Of a stretch of 64,000 nt of DNA, positions 28,490-35,871 are shown in pieces. The stretch is from Rhodohalobacter sulfatireducens (lineage in GTDB: Bacteria; Bacteroidota; Rhodothermia; Balneolales; Balneolaceae): NCBI RefSeq assembly GCF_022012475.1, contig NZ_JAKLWS010000019.1, positions 19,705-83,704 of the forward strand, given 5' to 3'. Both the position numbers and the translations under genes were made by a program. Each line of letters opens with the position of its first letter. The stretch's first letter is position 1. The notes below the pieces were generated by a model. That model had not been told where the DNA came from. It searched no databases and saw nothing but the letters and a program-made list of their open reading frames with translations.

Positions 28490-28921
28490 TTGGGAATATT
28501 AAGTAACATAACATCTTTGAGAAAACGTGGTATGATTGTTCTCCTGTTATTGATCTCCTGTACGCTATCCATCTACCTGTTATATATTTCTGACCCCACA
28601 CCGGTTTATCACTTGGAATCTCCACGACAGATCGATTCACTCATCACTGAATCCTTTCGTGAGTTTGACATCCCAAACGGGCAGGTCAGAACCCAAAATA
28701 TTCGCATTGACAGCACTTTTACCCGGAAACGGTTCACTGTTGAAGTTCCTCCCACTTTTTCAAAAACCTCCTTTCACTACAGGCTTCATCAACGGCTTTG
28801 GCCTTACAGCGCTGAAACGATTGGCAGAGTTGAGTTCCCTGATAAAGATCTGCACCTCCACGTTCAGTACAACCAGACCATCCTCCGAACGATCTACTTG
28901 TACTCCGAGTCGAGTGATTAA
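28490..28921 (+). CDS. Small envelope protein with one membrane helix
   Basis: 143 residues with a basic start and a single helix (about 14-33), then a soluble region rich in beta-strand pattern ending ...YLYSESSD. Family not recognised. It ends 87 bases before the ECF sigma gene on the same strand and could be co-transcribed with it; that is inference from direction and spacing. Confidence 0.6.
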   Translation: MGILSNITSLRKRGMIVLLLLISCTLSIYLLYISDPTPVYHLESPRQIDSLITESFREFDIPNGQVRTQNIRIDSTFTRKRFTVEVPPTFSKTSFHYRLHQRLWPYSAETIGRVEFPDKDLHLHVQYNQTILRTIYLYSESSD

Positions 28922-29008
28922 AAAACGAATTTGTGAAGATTGGGAATTGTAGATTTGACCGAATTCGCATAGATTATACCTTTTTAAGCCTAACCTGCCG
29001 AATTATCA

Positions 29009-29569
29009 ATGAGCAATCAGAACCAGGATATCACATTGTTACTCAACAGATTACAAGATGAGGATTCCAATCTTGTTGAAGAGATTTATCCCCTGGTTTA
29101 CGATCATCTCCGGAACGAGGCTCATTATCAACTGCGGCGAGAGCGTGCCGGGCATACTCTCCAAACAACTGCTTTGGTAAACGAAGCATATCTTAAAATG
29201 GTGGATCAGGAAAAAGCAGATTTTAATAATCGGACCCATTTTTTAGCTGTTGCCGCTCTTGCAATGCGCCGAATTTTAGTCAGTTATGCTCGAAAAAAGA
29301 ATGCCCAAAAACGAGGAGGAAAAGAGCAGGCAGTGACTTTTAACGATGGAATGACACCGTATGAAGCGCCACTAACTGAATTGCTGGACCTTGAAGAACT
29401 TCTTCAAAAAATGGAGGAAATGAATGAACGTCAGGCCAAAATTGTGCAATATCGTTTTTTTGGCGGACTCACGTACAAAGAGATAGCAAATGTGGTTGGC
29501 GGTACCGAGCATTCAGTGAGATATGACTGGCGTGTTGCACGAGCATGGTTGAAACGGGAGTTGGGTTGA
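29009..29569 (+). CDS. ECF sigma factor of the Ser/Thr-kinase-associated type (ECF43-like)
   Basis: 186 residues: sigma region 2 (about 20-85, with HLRNEAHYQL and HFLAVAALAMRRILVSYARKK) and region 4 (about 125-180, with LTYKEIANVVGGTEHSVRYDW as the helix-turn-helix). Where classical ECF factors have an acidic DAED-like motif that contacts core polymerase, this protein has HTLQTTALVNEAYLKM with Thr50, Thr53 and Thr54. That pattern is known from STPK-linked ECF43 factors such as Vibrio EcfP, which are switched on by threonine phosphorylation. The next gene is a Ser/Thr kinase. Target promoters proposed below (29710, 33608, 34352). No anti-sigma gene is present. Confidence 0.88.
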   Translation: MSNQNQDITLLLNRLQDEDSNLVEEIYPLVYDHLRNEAHYQLRRERAGHTLQTTALVNEAYLKMVDQEKADFNNRTHFLAVAALAMRRILVSYARKKNAQKRGGKEQAVTFNDGMTPYEAPLTELLDLEELLQKMEEMNERQAKIVQYRFFGGLTYKEIANVVGGTEHSVRYDWRVARAWLKRELG

Positions 29570-29587
29570 TCCCAACAAATCGGAATT

Positions 29588-29690
29588 CGTTACGTCGCTA
29601 AATCTTTAAATCGTTAGATCAGATGTTTTACAGACATTAATTGGGTGGATTTTTATTGATTTATCGATTTTTGAGATTTCTGTTTTCGGA
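29588..29690. repeat. 8-base periodic repeat plus TTTTTGAGAT block, upstream copy
   Basis: 29588-29627 is built of degenerate 8-mers of the type NNTCGNTA (ATTCGTTA, CGTCGCTA, AATCTTTA, AATCGTTA). A second block, 29654-29690, contains GATTTATCGATTTTTGAGAT. Both blocks recur, in the reverse order of blocks, after the kinase gene at 32764-32866. No coding potential seen. Confidence 0.5.
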
Positions 29691-29709
29691 TTTAATGATT
29701 GTATTTGAT

Positions 29710-29742
29710 TTCGCCATTTAAGATCATTTTCGCGCGTGTAGT
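29710..29742 (+). promoter_or_regulatory. Putative ECF-type promoter of the kinase gene
   Basis: TTCGCCA (29710-29716), 16 bases, then CGCGTGTAGT (29733-29742). This matches the elements TTCRCCG and CGCGWATAGA found with the same 16-base spacing before the lipoprotein and beta-barrel genes, with three mismatches in total. It lies between the sigma gene and the kinase, 194 bases before the kinase start, suggesting feedback. Confidence 0.5.
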
Positions 29743-29754
29743 ATAAGAACGGAA

Positions 29755-29899
29755 ATCTCCCCTCTTGGGAGGGGACAGATGGTGAAACGTTCTGTGAAAC
29801 CATCAGTGGTGGGTTCACGCTTATGCCGGTACCCAGGAAACACACCCCGAGTTCATTCGCTAAACACTCATTTCATTTTCCCCTCTCAAGAGTGGAGAA
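29755..29899 (+). repeat. Dispersed palindromic repeat, copy B
   Basis: About 145 bases between sigma and kinase genes. CTCCCC/GGGAGG arms, a hairpin GATGGT/ACCATC (29778-29783 with 29799-29804) and the loop AAACGTTCT identical to copy A, then the block ACCCCGAGTTCATTCGCTAA and a CCCCTCTCAAG end. It separates the proposed promoter from the kinase start, so it may form part of a long leader RNA. Confidence 0.75.
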
Positions 29900-29936
29900 T
29901 ATATTTTTGCCATCTAAAAAATCAAACATTTAAACC

Positions 29937-32474
29937 ATGAACCCAGACCAATGGCATCGTGTCCAGTCACTCTTCAAAGAGCTTGTTGATTTAGATCAGG
30001 ACACCCGAATTGAGCGCCTTGAATCTGTTAAAACGGAAGACCCTCTTCTTTTTGAAGAGTTGATGTCACTTTTGGCCGCGGACTCTGACGATACCTCTCT
30101 GATAGATGGATTTGCCATCGACCAGCTTGATATCTCACAACTTATCGATCATGAAGGTGAACAGATCGGTCCCTTTCTAATTGCAAAGACGATTGGCTCC
30201 GGTGGAATGGGTAGTGTGTATTTAGCTCATCGTGTGGAGGGCGGTTTTGATCAAACTGTTGCTTTGAAACTGATAAAAATTGGAATGGGTTCTGAACAGG
30301 CGATTCGCCGGTTCGAATCAGAGCGAAAAATTTTAGCACGTTTACAACATCCACATATCGCGAGGCTGGTGGATGGCGGAATGACCGGCAAAGATCACCC
30401 ATGGTTTGCTATGGAGTATGTGGAGGGCGAAAATCTTCTCACCTACTGCGACCGGCTCAACCTTTCTATAGAAAAACGACTTGAGCTTTTTCTCGATGTA
30501 ACTGAGGCCGTTCAATACGCTCACAAAAATTTAGTCGTGCATCGGGATTTGAAACCCGGCAACATCATGGTGACCGGCGACGATAGTAAACCGTTGGTGA
30601 AACTTCTGGATTTTGGAATTTCACAGATCATGGATGAATCAGAAGCGGATCAAGCCGGTATTAAAGCGATGACACGAGCCTATGCCTCACCTGAACAGCT
30701 CAACGGCGAATCCACCTCTACGGCCACAGATATCTACAGCCTGGGTGTGATTTTGCATCAATTGATATCCGGTTCTCATCCAAAAGAGGAGTTCAGATCA
30801 AGAAATTCTCACCCAAAACCATTTGATAAAGAACTGGCAGCTATCTGTGAGAAGGCGATGCAAAACGATTCCTCCGGTCGTTTTCAAAATGCCTCTGACT
30901 TTGGAGAAGAGATCGACGCGTGGCTGAAGAACCGCCCTGTTTCCTCTTACTCTGTAAAACCAATGTATCGGTTCAATAAATGGATGAAACGAAATCGCGC
31001 GGCATCTCTTATTGGAATATTTGCTTTTATTGCCTTGGCGGCAGTGGTCTTGCTGTATACAAATGAGCTCCAAAAAGAAACTGAACGAGCTCAACAGGAG
31101 GCCGAAACATCAGAACAGATTGCCGGATTTTTACAGGGATTGTTTGAACTGACCGATCCCGCTCTCTCTCGTGGTGATACACTCACAGCATTCACCATGT
31201 TGGATCGAGGAGCTGAACAGATCGAAGAAGATCTTCAAAACGATCCCGAAATCCTGGCTCGAATGTACGATGTTTTGGCCGAGGCTTATCTGAACCTTTG
31301 GAATACAGAAAAAGCGGAGGAAATCTATAAAAAATCGTTAGCGATTAAACAGGATATCTATGAAAATGATCATAATGAAATCGCTAATAGCTTCCATAAT
31401 ATCGGCCATATTTATGTTCAGGATGGCCATTTTGAGCAAGGTGACTCTTTGCTTACTGCCGCATTACAAATTCGCCGATCTACCCTTGATCCGAATGATC
31501 CGGCCATAGGATTAACACTCCAGCGGCTCGGATTTTTGAAACTCCGAACCGGTCAAATAGACCAGGCAGAAGAACTTTATACTGAAGCTCTCAGGATTTT
31601 TGAAACCGGCACGGACAATCAGTCTGTGATGGAAGCGGCGTCACTTGTCAACAGTCTCGGCATGATTCATGAAAACAGGGGTGAATATGAAAAAGCCGTT
31701 TCCAATTATCGGGAAGCGGTCGAAACCTTACGCGCTATTGAGGGAGATGATCATCCACGTGTCATTAATTACCTATCCAATCTTGGATATTCGCTGAATC
31801 TTTTGGGGAAATCCGAAGAAGCAGAACCCTATATAGCGGAAGCTATAGAAGTTGCAAAACAAGTTCGCGGGGAACGGCATCCACACACGGCTTTGGCAAT
31901 GAATGAGTATGCAAACTTCTATTTTTCTCAGGGAGAATATGAAAATGCTGAAATAATGTTTAGGGAGATTCTCGATATATACATTGAGACTTTTGGTGAA
32001 GAGCATCCCGCCATTCCGGTGATCTACAATAACCTGGGCAATACCCGTAATAATCTCGGTGATTTTGAAGCAGCCCTCGAATACCACCAATATGCACTGG
32101 ACCGCCGGATTGAACTCTATGGAGATATTCACAGCGAAACGGCTCAATCATTCGCAAACCTGGCCACCACTTTTAGCGACATGGAGCGATATGAAGAGGC
32201 GTTGGAATACTACAACAAAGCGCTGGATATTGAAGTGCAAGTATACGGCGAACTCCACCCCGAAACAGCTTACAGCTACGAAGCAATCGGCAATGTGTAC
32301 AAATATATGGGCCAAATGAACGAAGCCGAACAGAACTACCTGAAAGGATATGAGATTCTATTGGAAGTGCTGGGTGAAGAACATATTGAAACTGAGAATG
32401 CCCGAGAGCGGTTGGTGGAATTATATGAGGAGACTGGGCAGGATGAGAAAAGAGATGCTTTTTTGGGAAACTAA
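29937..32474 (+). CDS. Transmembrane Ser/Thr protein kinase with C-terminal TPR domain
   Basis: 845 residues. A helical N-terminal region (1-70) is followed by a complete kinase domain (about 78-350): glycine loop GSGGMGSVY, Lys111, HRDLKPGN with Asp204 and DFG at 225-227. One membrane helix (about 366-386) leads to a coiled stretch rich in Glu and Gln, and then to about ten tetratricopeptide repeats (430-830) with the kinesin-light-chain-like motif of 42-residue repeats. The kinase is cytoplasmic and the TPRs would face the periplasm, to sense a partner. Adjacent to an ECF sigma factor whose kinase-linked family is activated by phosphorylation, so this is its likely kinase. Confidence 0.93.
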   Translation: MNPDQWHRVQSLFKELVDLDQDTRIERLESVKTEDPLLFEELMSLLAADSDDTSLIDGFAIDQLDISQLIDHEGEQIGPFLIAKTIGSGGMGSVYLAHRVEGGFDQTVALKLIKIGMGSEQAIRRFESERKILARLQHPHIARLVDGGMTGKDHPWFAMEYVEGENLLTYCDRLNLSIEKRLELFLDVTEAVQYAHKNLVVHRDLKPGNIMVTGDDSKPLVKLLDFGISQIMDESEADQAGIKAMTRAYASPEQLNGESTSTATDIYSLGVILHQLISGSHPKEEFRSRNSHPKPFDKELAAICEKAMQNDSSGRFQNASDFGEEIDAWLKNRPVSSYSVKPMYRFNKWMKRNRAASLIGIFAFIALAAVVLLYTNELQKETERAQQEAETSEQIAGFLQGLFELTDPALSRGDTLTAFTMLDRGAEQIEEDLQNDPEILARMYDVLAEAYLNLWNTEKAEEIYKKSLAIKQDIYENDHNEIANSFHNIGHIYVQDGHFEQGDSLLTAALQIRRSTLDPNDPAIGLTLQRLGFLKLRTGQIDQAEELYTEALRIFETGTDNQSVMEAASLVNSLGMIHENRGEYEKAVSNYREAVETLRAIEGDDHPRVINYLSNLGYSLNLLGKSEEAEPYIAEAIEVAKQVRGERHPHTALAMNEYANFYFSQGEYENAEIMFREILDIYIETFGEEHPAIPVIYNNLGNTRNNLGDFEAALEYHQYALDRRIELYGDIHSETAQSFANLATTFSDMERYEEALEYYNKALDIEVQVYGELHPETAYSYEAIGNVYKYMGQMNEAEQNYLKGYEILLEVLGEEHIETENARERLVELYEETGQDEKRDAFLGN

Positions 32475-32763
32475 GTATTAAAGATCAGACTCTATACGAA
32501 AAACAATATAAAGACTCCTTTTTAATAATGGATTCTGATGGAAAAACAGTGATGGTGCTGATTTTCGATGAACTGTCGGTCCATGAGACAGATGTCTGAT
32601 GAATGGTTTTATGTCAGTTTGAACCTGCTGTTGTTGATAAACAAACGCAATGAATGAATGTGCCTCAAATAGCCGGTGAAACTGAAAAGTTGTCTATACA
32701 ATTCATTGCTTTTCAACTTTAACCACTCCGTTCCATCGCGCTTAATATATCGGTTCGCATTTC

Positions 32764-32866
32764 TTTTGATTTAACAATTTTTGAGATATTCGATTTCCGA
32801 CGTAGCGATTTGAGAAAACAGATTGAGAATCGCTACGTCGCTACATCTTTAGATCGATAAATCAAT
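32764..32866. repeat. TTTTTGAGAT block and 8-base periodic repeat with 12-bp palindrome, downstream copy
   Basis: Within the 394-base gap 32475-32868. The block 32764-32800 (GATTTAACAATTTTTGAGAT...) resembles 29654-29690. GACGTAGCGATT (32799-32810) pairs perfectly with AATCGCTACGTC (32828-32839). The right arm runs into degenerate 8-mers AATCGCTA, CGTCGCTA, CATCTTTA, GATCGATA. The remaining part of the gap, 32475-32763, shows nothing I can name. Confidence 0.5.
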
Positions 32867-32868
32867 CA

Positions 32869-33573
32869 CTACTCATACATCACCTTCAACTGCTCCACAA
32901 ATACTCCCCGGTTATCCGATTCGGCATTACAATCCACGAGAGAGAAGGAAACAATATCAACTTGCAATTTACACTGCAGTGATACCTCAACTCTGTAAAG
33001 TTCATCCTTGGTAAGATTCAACTCATAGGATTCACGAATACTGCTCTCTACATCTAACTTTTGGAGAGCTTTAAGCCCACTGCCAATTCCATCACGTTCA
33101 AGTTGACGTGAAAAAATTTCTGAACCGGTACTGCCATTTGGATTCATATGACGAACTCGGAGATGTACGATCATTTCTGTGCTTGATGAAAGATTGATCG
33201 CCGATAGCAATGTCCCCTTCCAGTTGATATCTACCAGTAAGGAGGCTTCATCTGCCTTTGCATAAAATCTTGCATAGCCGACTGCGGTTGCACTTTTTGT
33301 ATCGCCGGGTCCTGCTACATTTACAGTCGTTCGCGATAACATTCGCTGATTTCCAATATCTGTAGCCGCGTATTCTGTCCACCGGGCATTACCCTCATTT
33401 TTCCCTGCTGAAGAGGAGGTAATACTCAGTTCCTGGTCCTCAATAATCTCCGGTTCCTCCTCTTCGGGACCGACTCCGTTATCGCTGCAAGCAGTACTGA
33501 TGACGAATAATAAACTGAATAAGAAAAATAAATCTCGGACCTTCTTTGATAATGGTTGGTTTAAAGCTTTCAT
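32869..33573 (-). CDS. Probable lipoprotein of unknown function
   Basis: 234 residues with a lipoprotein signal (VISTAC, cysteine near 29) and an acidic linker (EEEEPEIIED) before a folded beta-rich domain. No family recognised. The domain repeatedly shows alternation of polar and hydrophobic residues and ends ...EQLKVMYE. Preceded by a promoter-like sequence shared with the next minus-strand gene and the kinase gene, so it may belong to a sigma-kinase regulon. Confidence 0.65.
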   Translation of the reverse strand: MKALNQPLSKKVRDLFFLFSLLFVISTACSDNGVGPEEEEPEIIEDQELSITSSSAGKNEGNARWTEYAATDIGNQRMLSRTTVNVAGPGDTKSATAVGYARFYAKADEASLLVDINWKGTLLSAINLSSSTEMIVHLRVRHMNPNGSTGSEIFSRQLERDGIGSGLKALQKLDVESSIRESYELNLTKDELYRVEVSLQCKLQVDIVSFSLVDCNAESDNRGVFVEQLKVMYE

Positions 33574-33607
33574 GACATTGAATATTTAGTTTAAAAAATG
33601 GGTTACC

Positions 33608-33640
33608 TCTATACGCGCAAAGCGATGAGATACCGGTGAA
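33608..33640 (-). promoter_or_regulatory. Putative ECF-type promoter of the lipoprotein gene
   Basis: On the minus strand: TTCACCG (33640-33634), 16 bases, CGCGTATAGA (33617-33608), then 34 bases to the ATG. The downstream leader also resembles that of the beta-barrel gene at 34314. Confidence 0.6.
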
Positions 33641-33750
33641 TATTTTGACCCGATCTTATGATGAGATATCACTTTTAAGAAAAACCCATCTACTTTTGAG
33701 CGTTTTTTAATGGAAATAATGCGGGACTTAGGGTGGGTCCAAAAAGGTTT

Positions 33751-34314
33751 TTATAAAAGTGTAAAACGCAAACCAACTGTAATTCCCATCACATCTATTG
33801 CAGAGCTTTCTTCACTTCCCTTAAACCCGTGCATATATCGAAAGGCTCCATAAATTGACGTTCCGGGATTTAGGATGTAATGTGGTGCAATGGTAAGGCC
33901 AACTTGAGGACTGACATCCTTATAGGTACTGAAAGCTTGATACTCAATAATGGATGCCCCCCCTGTTGCCATAAGTGGAATGTGAACTTTTTCAGCTGCA
34001 ATATATTTGTAACCCAGTGAGCCAAAAAAACCCATACCACTTGAAAAGTTTTCACTGCCTACTGTTTCAGATACCACGTAGATAAAATCAAGCTGGCCAA
34101 TAAAATTTTGATATTGGAGATCGCCAAAAATACCTACCGTGGTACCGGAATCATCATAATCACCAAAACTTAAAACAGGTGCATAACCGACTGAAGCTCC
34201 TACTGAAAGTGAAAGTTGATCGCTATAATTCAAGTGTTGGGCATAGCCGTTCGGCACATAGATTAAAAATGTCATAGCCAGTATCATCATGTATTGCATA
34301 ATTCGTGAGTTCAT
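33751..34314 (-). CDS. Small outer-membrane beta-barrel protein
   Basis: 187 residues: signal peptide (1-25, ending GYAQ) followed by eight or so amphipathic strands with aromatic girdles and ending ...GITVGLRFTLL, a hydrophobic C-terminus typical of small OmpX/OmpW-like barrels in Bacteroidota. No enzymatic motif. Probably an envelope-stress or structural protein. Two genes (33573 and this one) carry the same promoter-like element. Confidence 0.7.
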   Translation of the reverse strand: MNSRIMQYMMILAMTFLIYVPNGYAQHLNYSDQLSLSVGASVGYAPVLSFGDYDDSGTTVGIFGDLQYQNFIGQLDFIYVVSETVGSENFSSGMGFFGSLGYKYIAAEKVHIPLMATGGASIIEYQAFSTYKDVSPQVGLTIAPHYILNPGTSIYGAFRYMHGFKGSEESSAIDVMGITVGLRFTLL

Positions 34315-34351
34315 AATCAGGATATTTATTTTTTTTGGATGGTATTCACTT

Positions 34352-34384
34352 TCTATTCGCGCAAAAGAATTGAAAAGCGGCGAA
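34352..34384 (-). promoter_or_regulatory. Putative ECF-type promoter of the beta-barrel gene
   Basis: On the minus strand: TTCGCCG (34384-34378), 16 bases, CGCGAATAGA (34361-34352), 37 bases before the ATG. Element spacing is the same as at 33608 and 29710. Confidence 0.6.
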
Positions 34385-34672
34385 TTTATTTCTCAGTCGA
34401 TTTATGAGATTGGCAATTCCTGATTATCGACTCTGTAAGAATATTACATGATTTGTCACCGATCATAACTCAACATCAATAAATATCAATTAGATCTGCG
34501 TTCAGCCCTGCAAATCTTGATGCCCTCGTTAGCGGAATGATTTCTGAAAATCCATCTTCAGTTTTTAATAAAAATTTCATTCACTTTTTTGTGATATCAA
34601 ATAAAATTCTCATACTAAAAATAGATCAATACATTTAAGTACAACAATTTTATACTCAGAGTGGAGCGAATT
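34385..34672. other. Intergenic region, nothing recognised
   Basis: Gap between the beta-barrel promoter and the cupin gene. AT-rich, no open frame with support, no hairpin longer than a few bases. Confidence 0.5.
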
Positions 34673-34978
34673 ATGGTAATCAAAAAAGTTCTCGAACAAC
34701 TCGAATCATCCAACAGACCTGTAGCTAAAGCATTTCATACCGGTGATCATTTTAAAGTATTGGTTTTTGGTTTTAAGAAGGGAATGAAACTACAAGACCA
34801 CAAAACGCATCAACCCACCAAATTGTTAGTTTTGAGTGGTGATTTGATGTATCATCATAACAAAAAAGAGACCCGACTTAAACAATACGACGAAATAGAT
34901 ATACACCCGGAAGTAGATCATTCCCTCACCGCTCTGGATGAGAGTATTGTGCTTCTTACCCAGGGGAAACACTTCTGA
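34673..34978 (+). CDS. Small single-domain cupin protein
   Basis: 101 residues from the ATG at 34673. A GTG 12 bases earlier would give 105, but GGAG at 34663-34666 is a Shine-Dalgarno at six bases from the ATG and decides the start. The cupin half-motifs are seen in LQDHKTHQPTKLLVLSGDL and IDIHPEVDHSLTALDESI, with several histidines suited to metal binding. Substrate unknown; such small cupins bind or sense metabolites. Convergent with the DUF2267 gene, 22 bases apart. Confidence 0.75.
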   Translation: MVIKKVLEQLESSNRPVAKAFHTGDHFKVLVFGFKKGMKLQDHKTHQPTKLLVLSGDLMYHHNKKETRLKQYDEIDIHPEVDHSLTALDESIVLLTQGKHF

Positions 34979-35000
34979 AACTTGCCAAAATTCGTTGGAA

Positions 35001-35447
35001 CTAAACAAGTACTTCCTCAACTTCTTCAGGAAGCTGAGTTCGGATATGGTCCATCTGGCCTTCTGAGAAGTATCTCTCCAGCGAATCTAAAACAATGGAA
35101 ATGATCTCCTCGGTAGACTTATTCCAGCTGAACTCTGTCTCACCATATTGTTCCTGAAGGGTCTTAACCCTCGATTTCATCTCTTCCATTGTGGTGTAAT
35201 CATAAGGCGGAGTTTCATGATATTTCCACCCCATTGTATATATACCCTTCAGAATCATGGGCAGCGGTGAAATCAAATCCAAAGATTCTGACATTTGAAT
35301 TCGATCACGGATCGCACGCATCACAGCACGCCAAATAATCATTACACGCTGCTGTTCTTTAGGATGTCCGAGATCTTCGGACAGTTCCGTGATGTACTCC
35401 TGGGTTTCGTGAAGATATTTTTCTAACTCAAGGCTTGAATATTTCAT
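35001..35447 (-). CDS. DUF2267 family protein
   Basis: 148 residues, mostly helical. The pattern (R)AVMRAIRDRIQMSESLDLISPLPMILKGIYTMGW is the conserved core of DUF2267 proteins, which occur in halophilic and stress-adapted bacteria. No enzymatic function is known. Cytoplasmic, no signal or membrane segment. Confidence 0.8.
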   Translation of the reverse strand: MKYSSLELEKYLHETQEYITELSEDLGHPKEQQRVMIIWRAVMRAIRDRIQMSESLDLISPLPMILKGIYTMGWKYHETPPYDYTTMEEMKSRVKTLQEQYGETEFSWNKSTEEIISIVLDSLERYFSEGQMDHIRTQLPEEVEEVLV

Positions 35448-35871
35448 AATCGTGACGATTTTATGATTTATTCTCTCTCTCTAAATTCACTCTCAAAAAA
35501 ACAGGAAACTTATGAGCATTTCTTTAAAATGTTGAGATCCAATATCCTAAAGCTCCCCTGAGTCTATTTAAAGGTCGGTTTTCCAAATAATTTGTCGATG
35601 TTTAGCCACCGACCTGATTGAAATATTTCATAAAGTGTGATTGATCAAAATATCATAACCCCGGACCAACGGTGCCTCATTTTTTTACTCCCGATCAATG
35701 TGACTCGCATGAATTTTTTTGGGCTAATTATCAATAGGATTAGTTTTTCAAAAATACTGTTGATATTGCATTCAATAGCAATAGAATATTTAACGGAGAT
35801 TTTTCTTGCGTTACGTCAGCCGATTGATTTGATTTAGCGAAATAACTTTCAAATCTAAATACCTAACAAAA
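35448..35871. other. Intergenic region, nothing recognised
   Basis: 424 bases before asnB. A 66-codon plus-strand frame at 35637-35837 is AT-rich and hydrophobic but has no start signal and no family likeness, so it is not called. No hairpin terminator or tRNA seen. Confidence 0.5.

Noticed and set aside
35637..35837. 66-codon open frame before asnB
   Set aside because: AT-rich, no ribosome site, no family likeness and no coding partner; could be chance in a 424-base gap.
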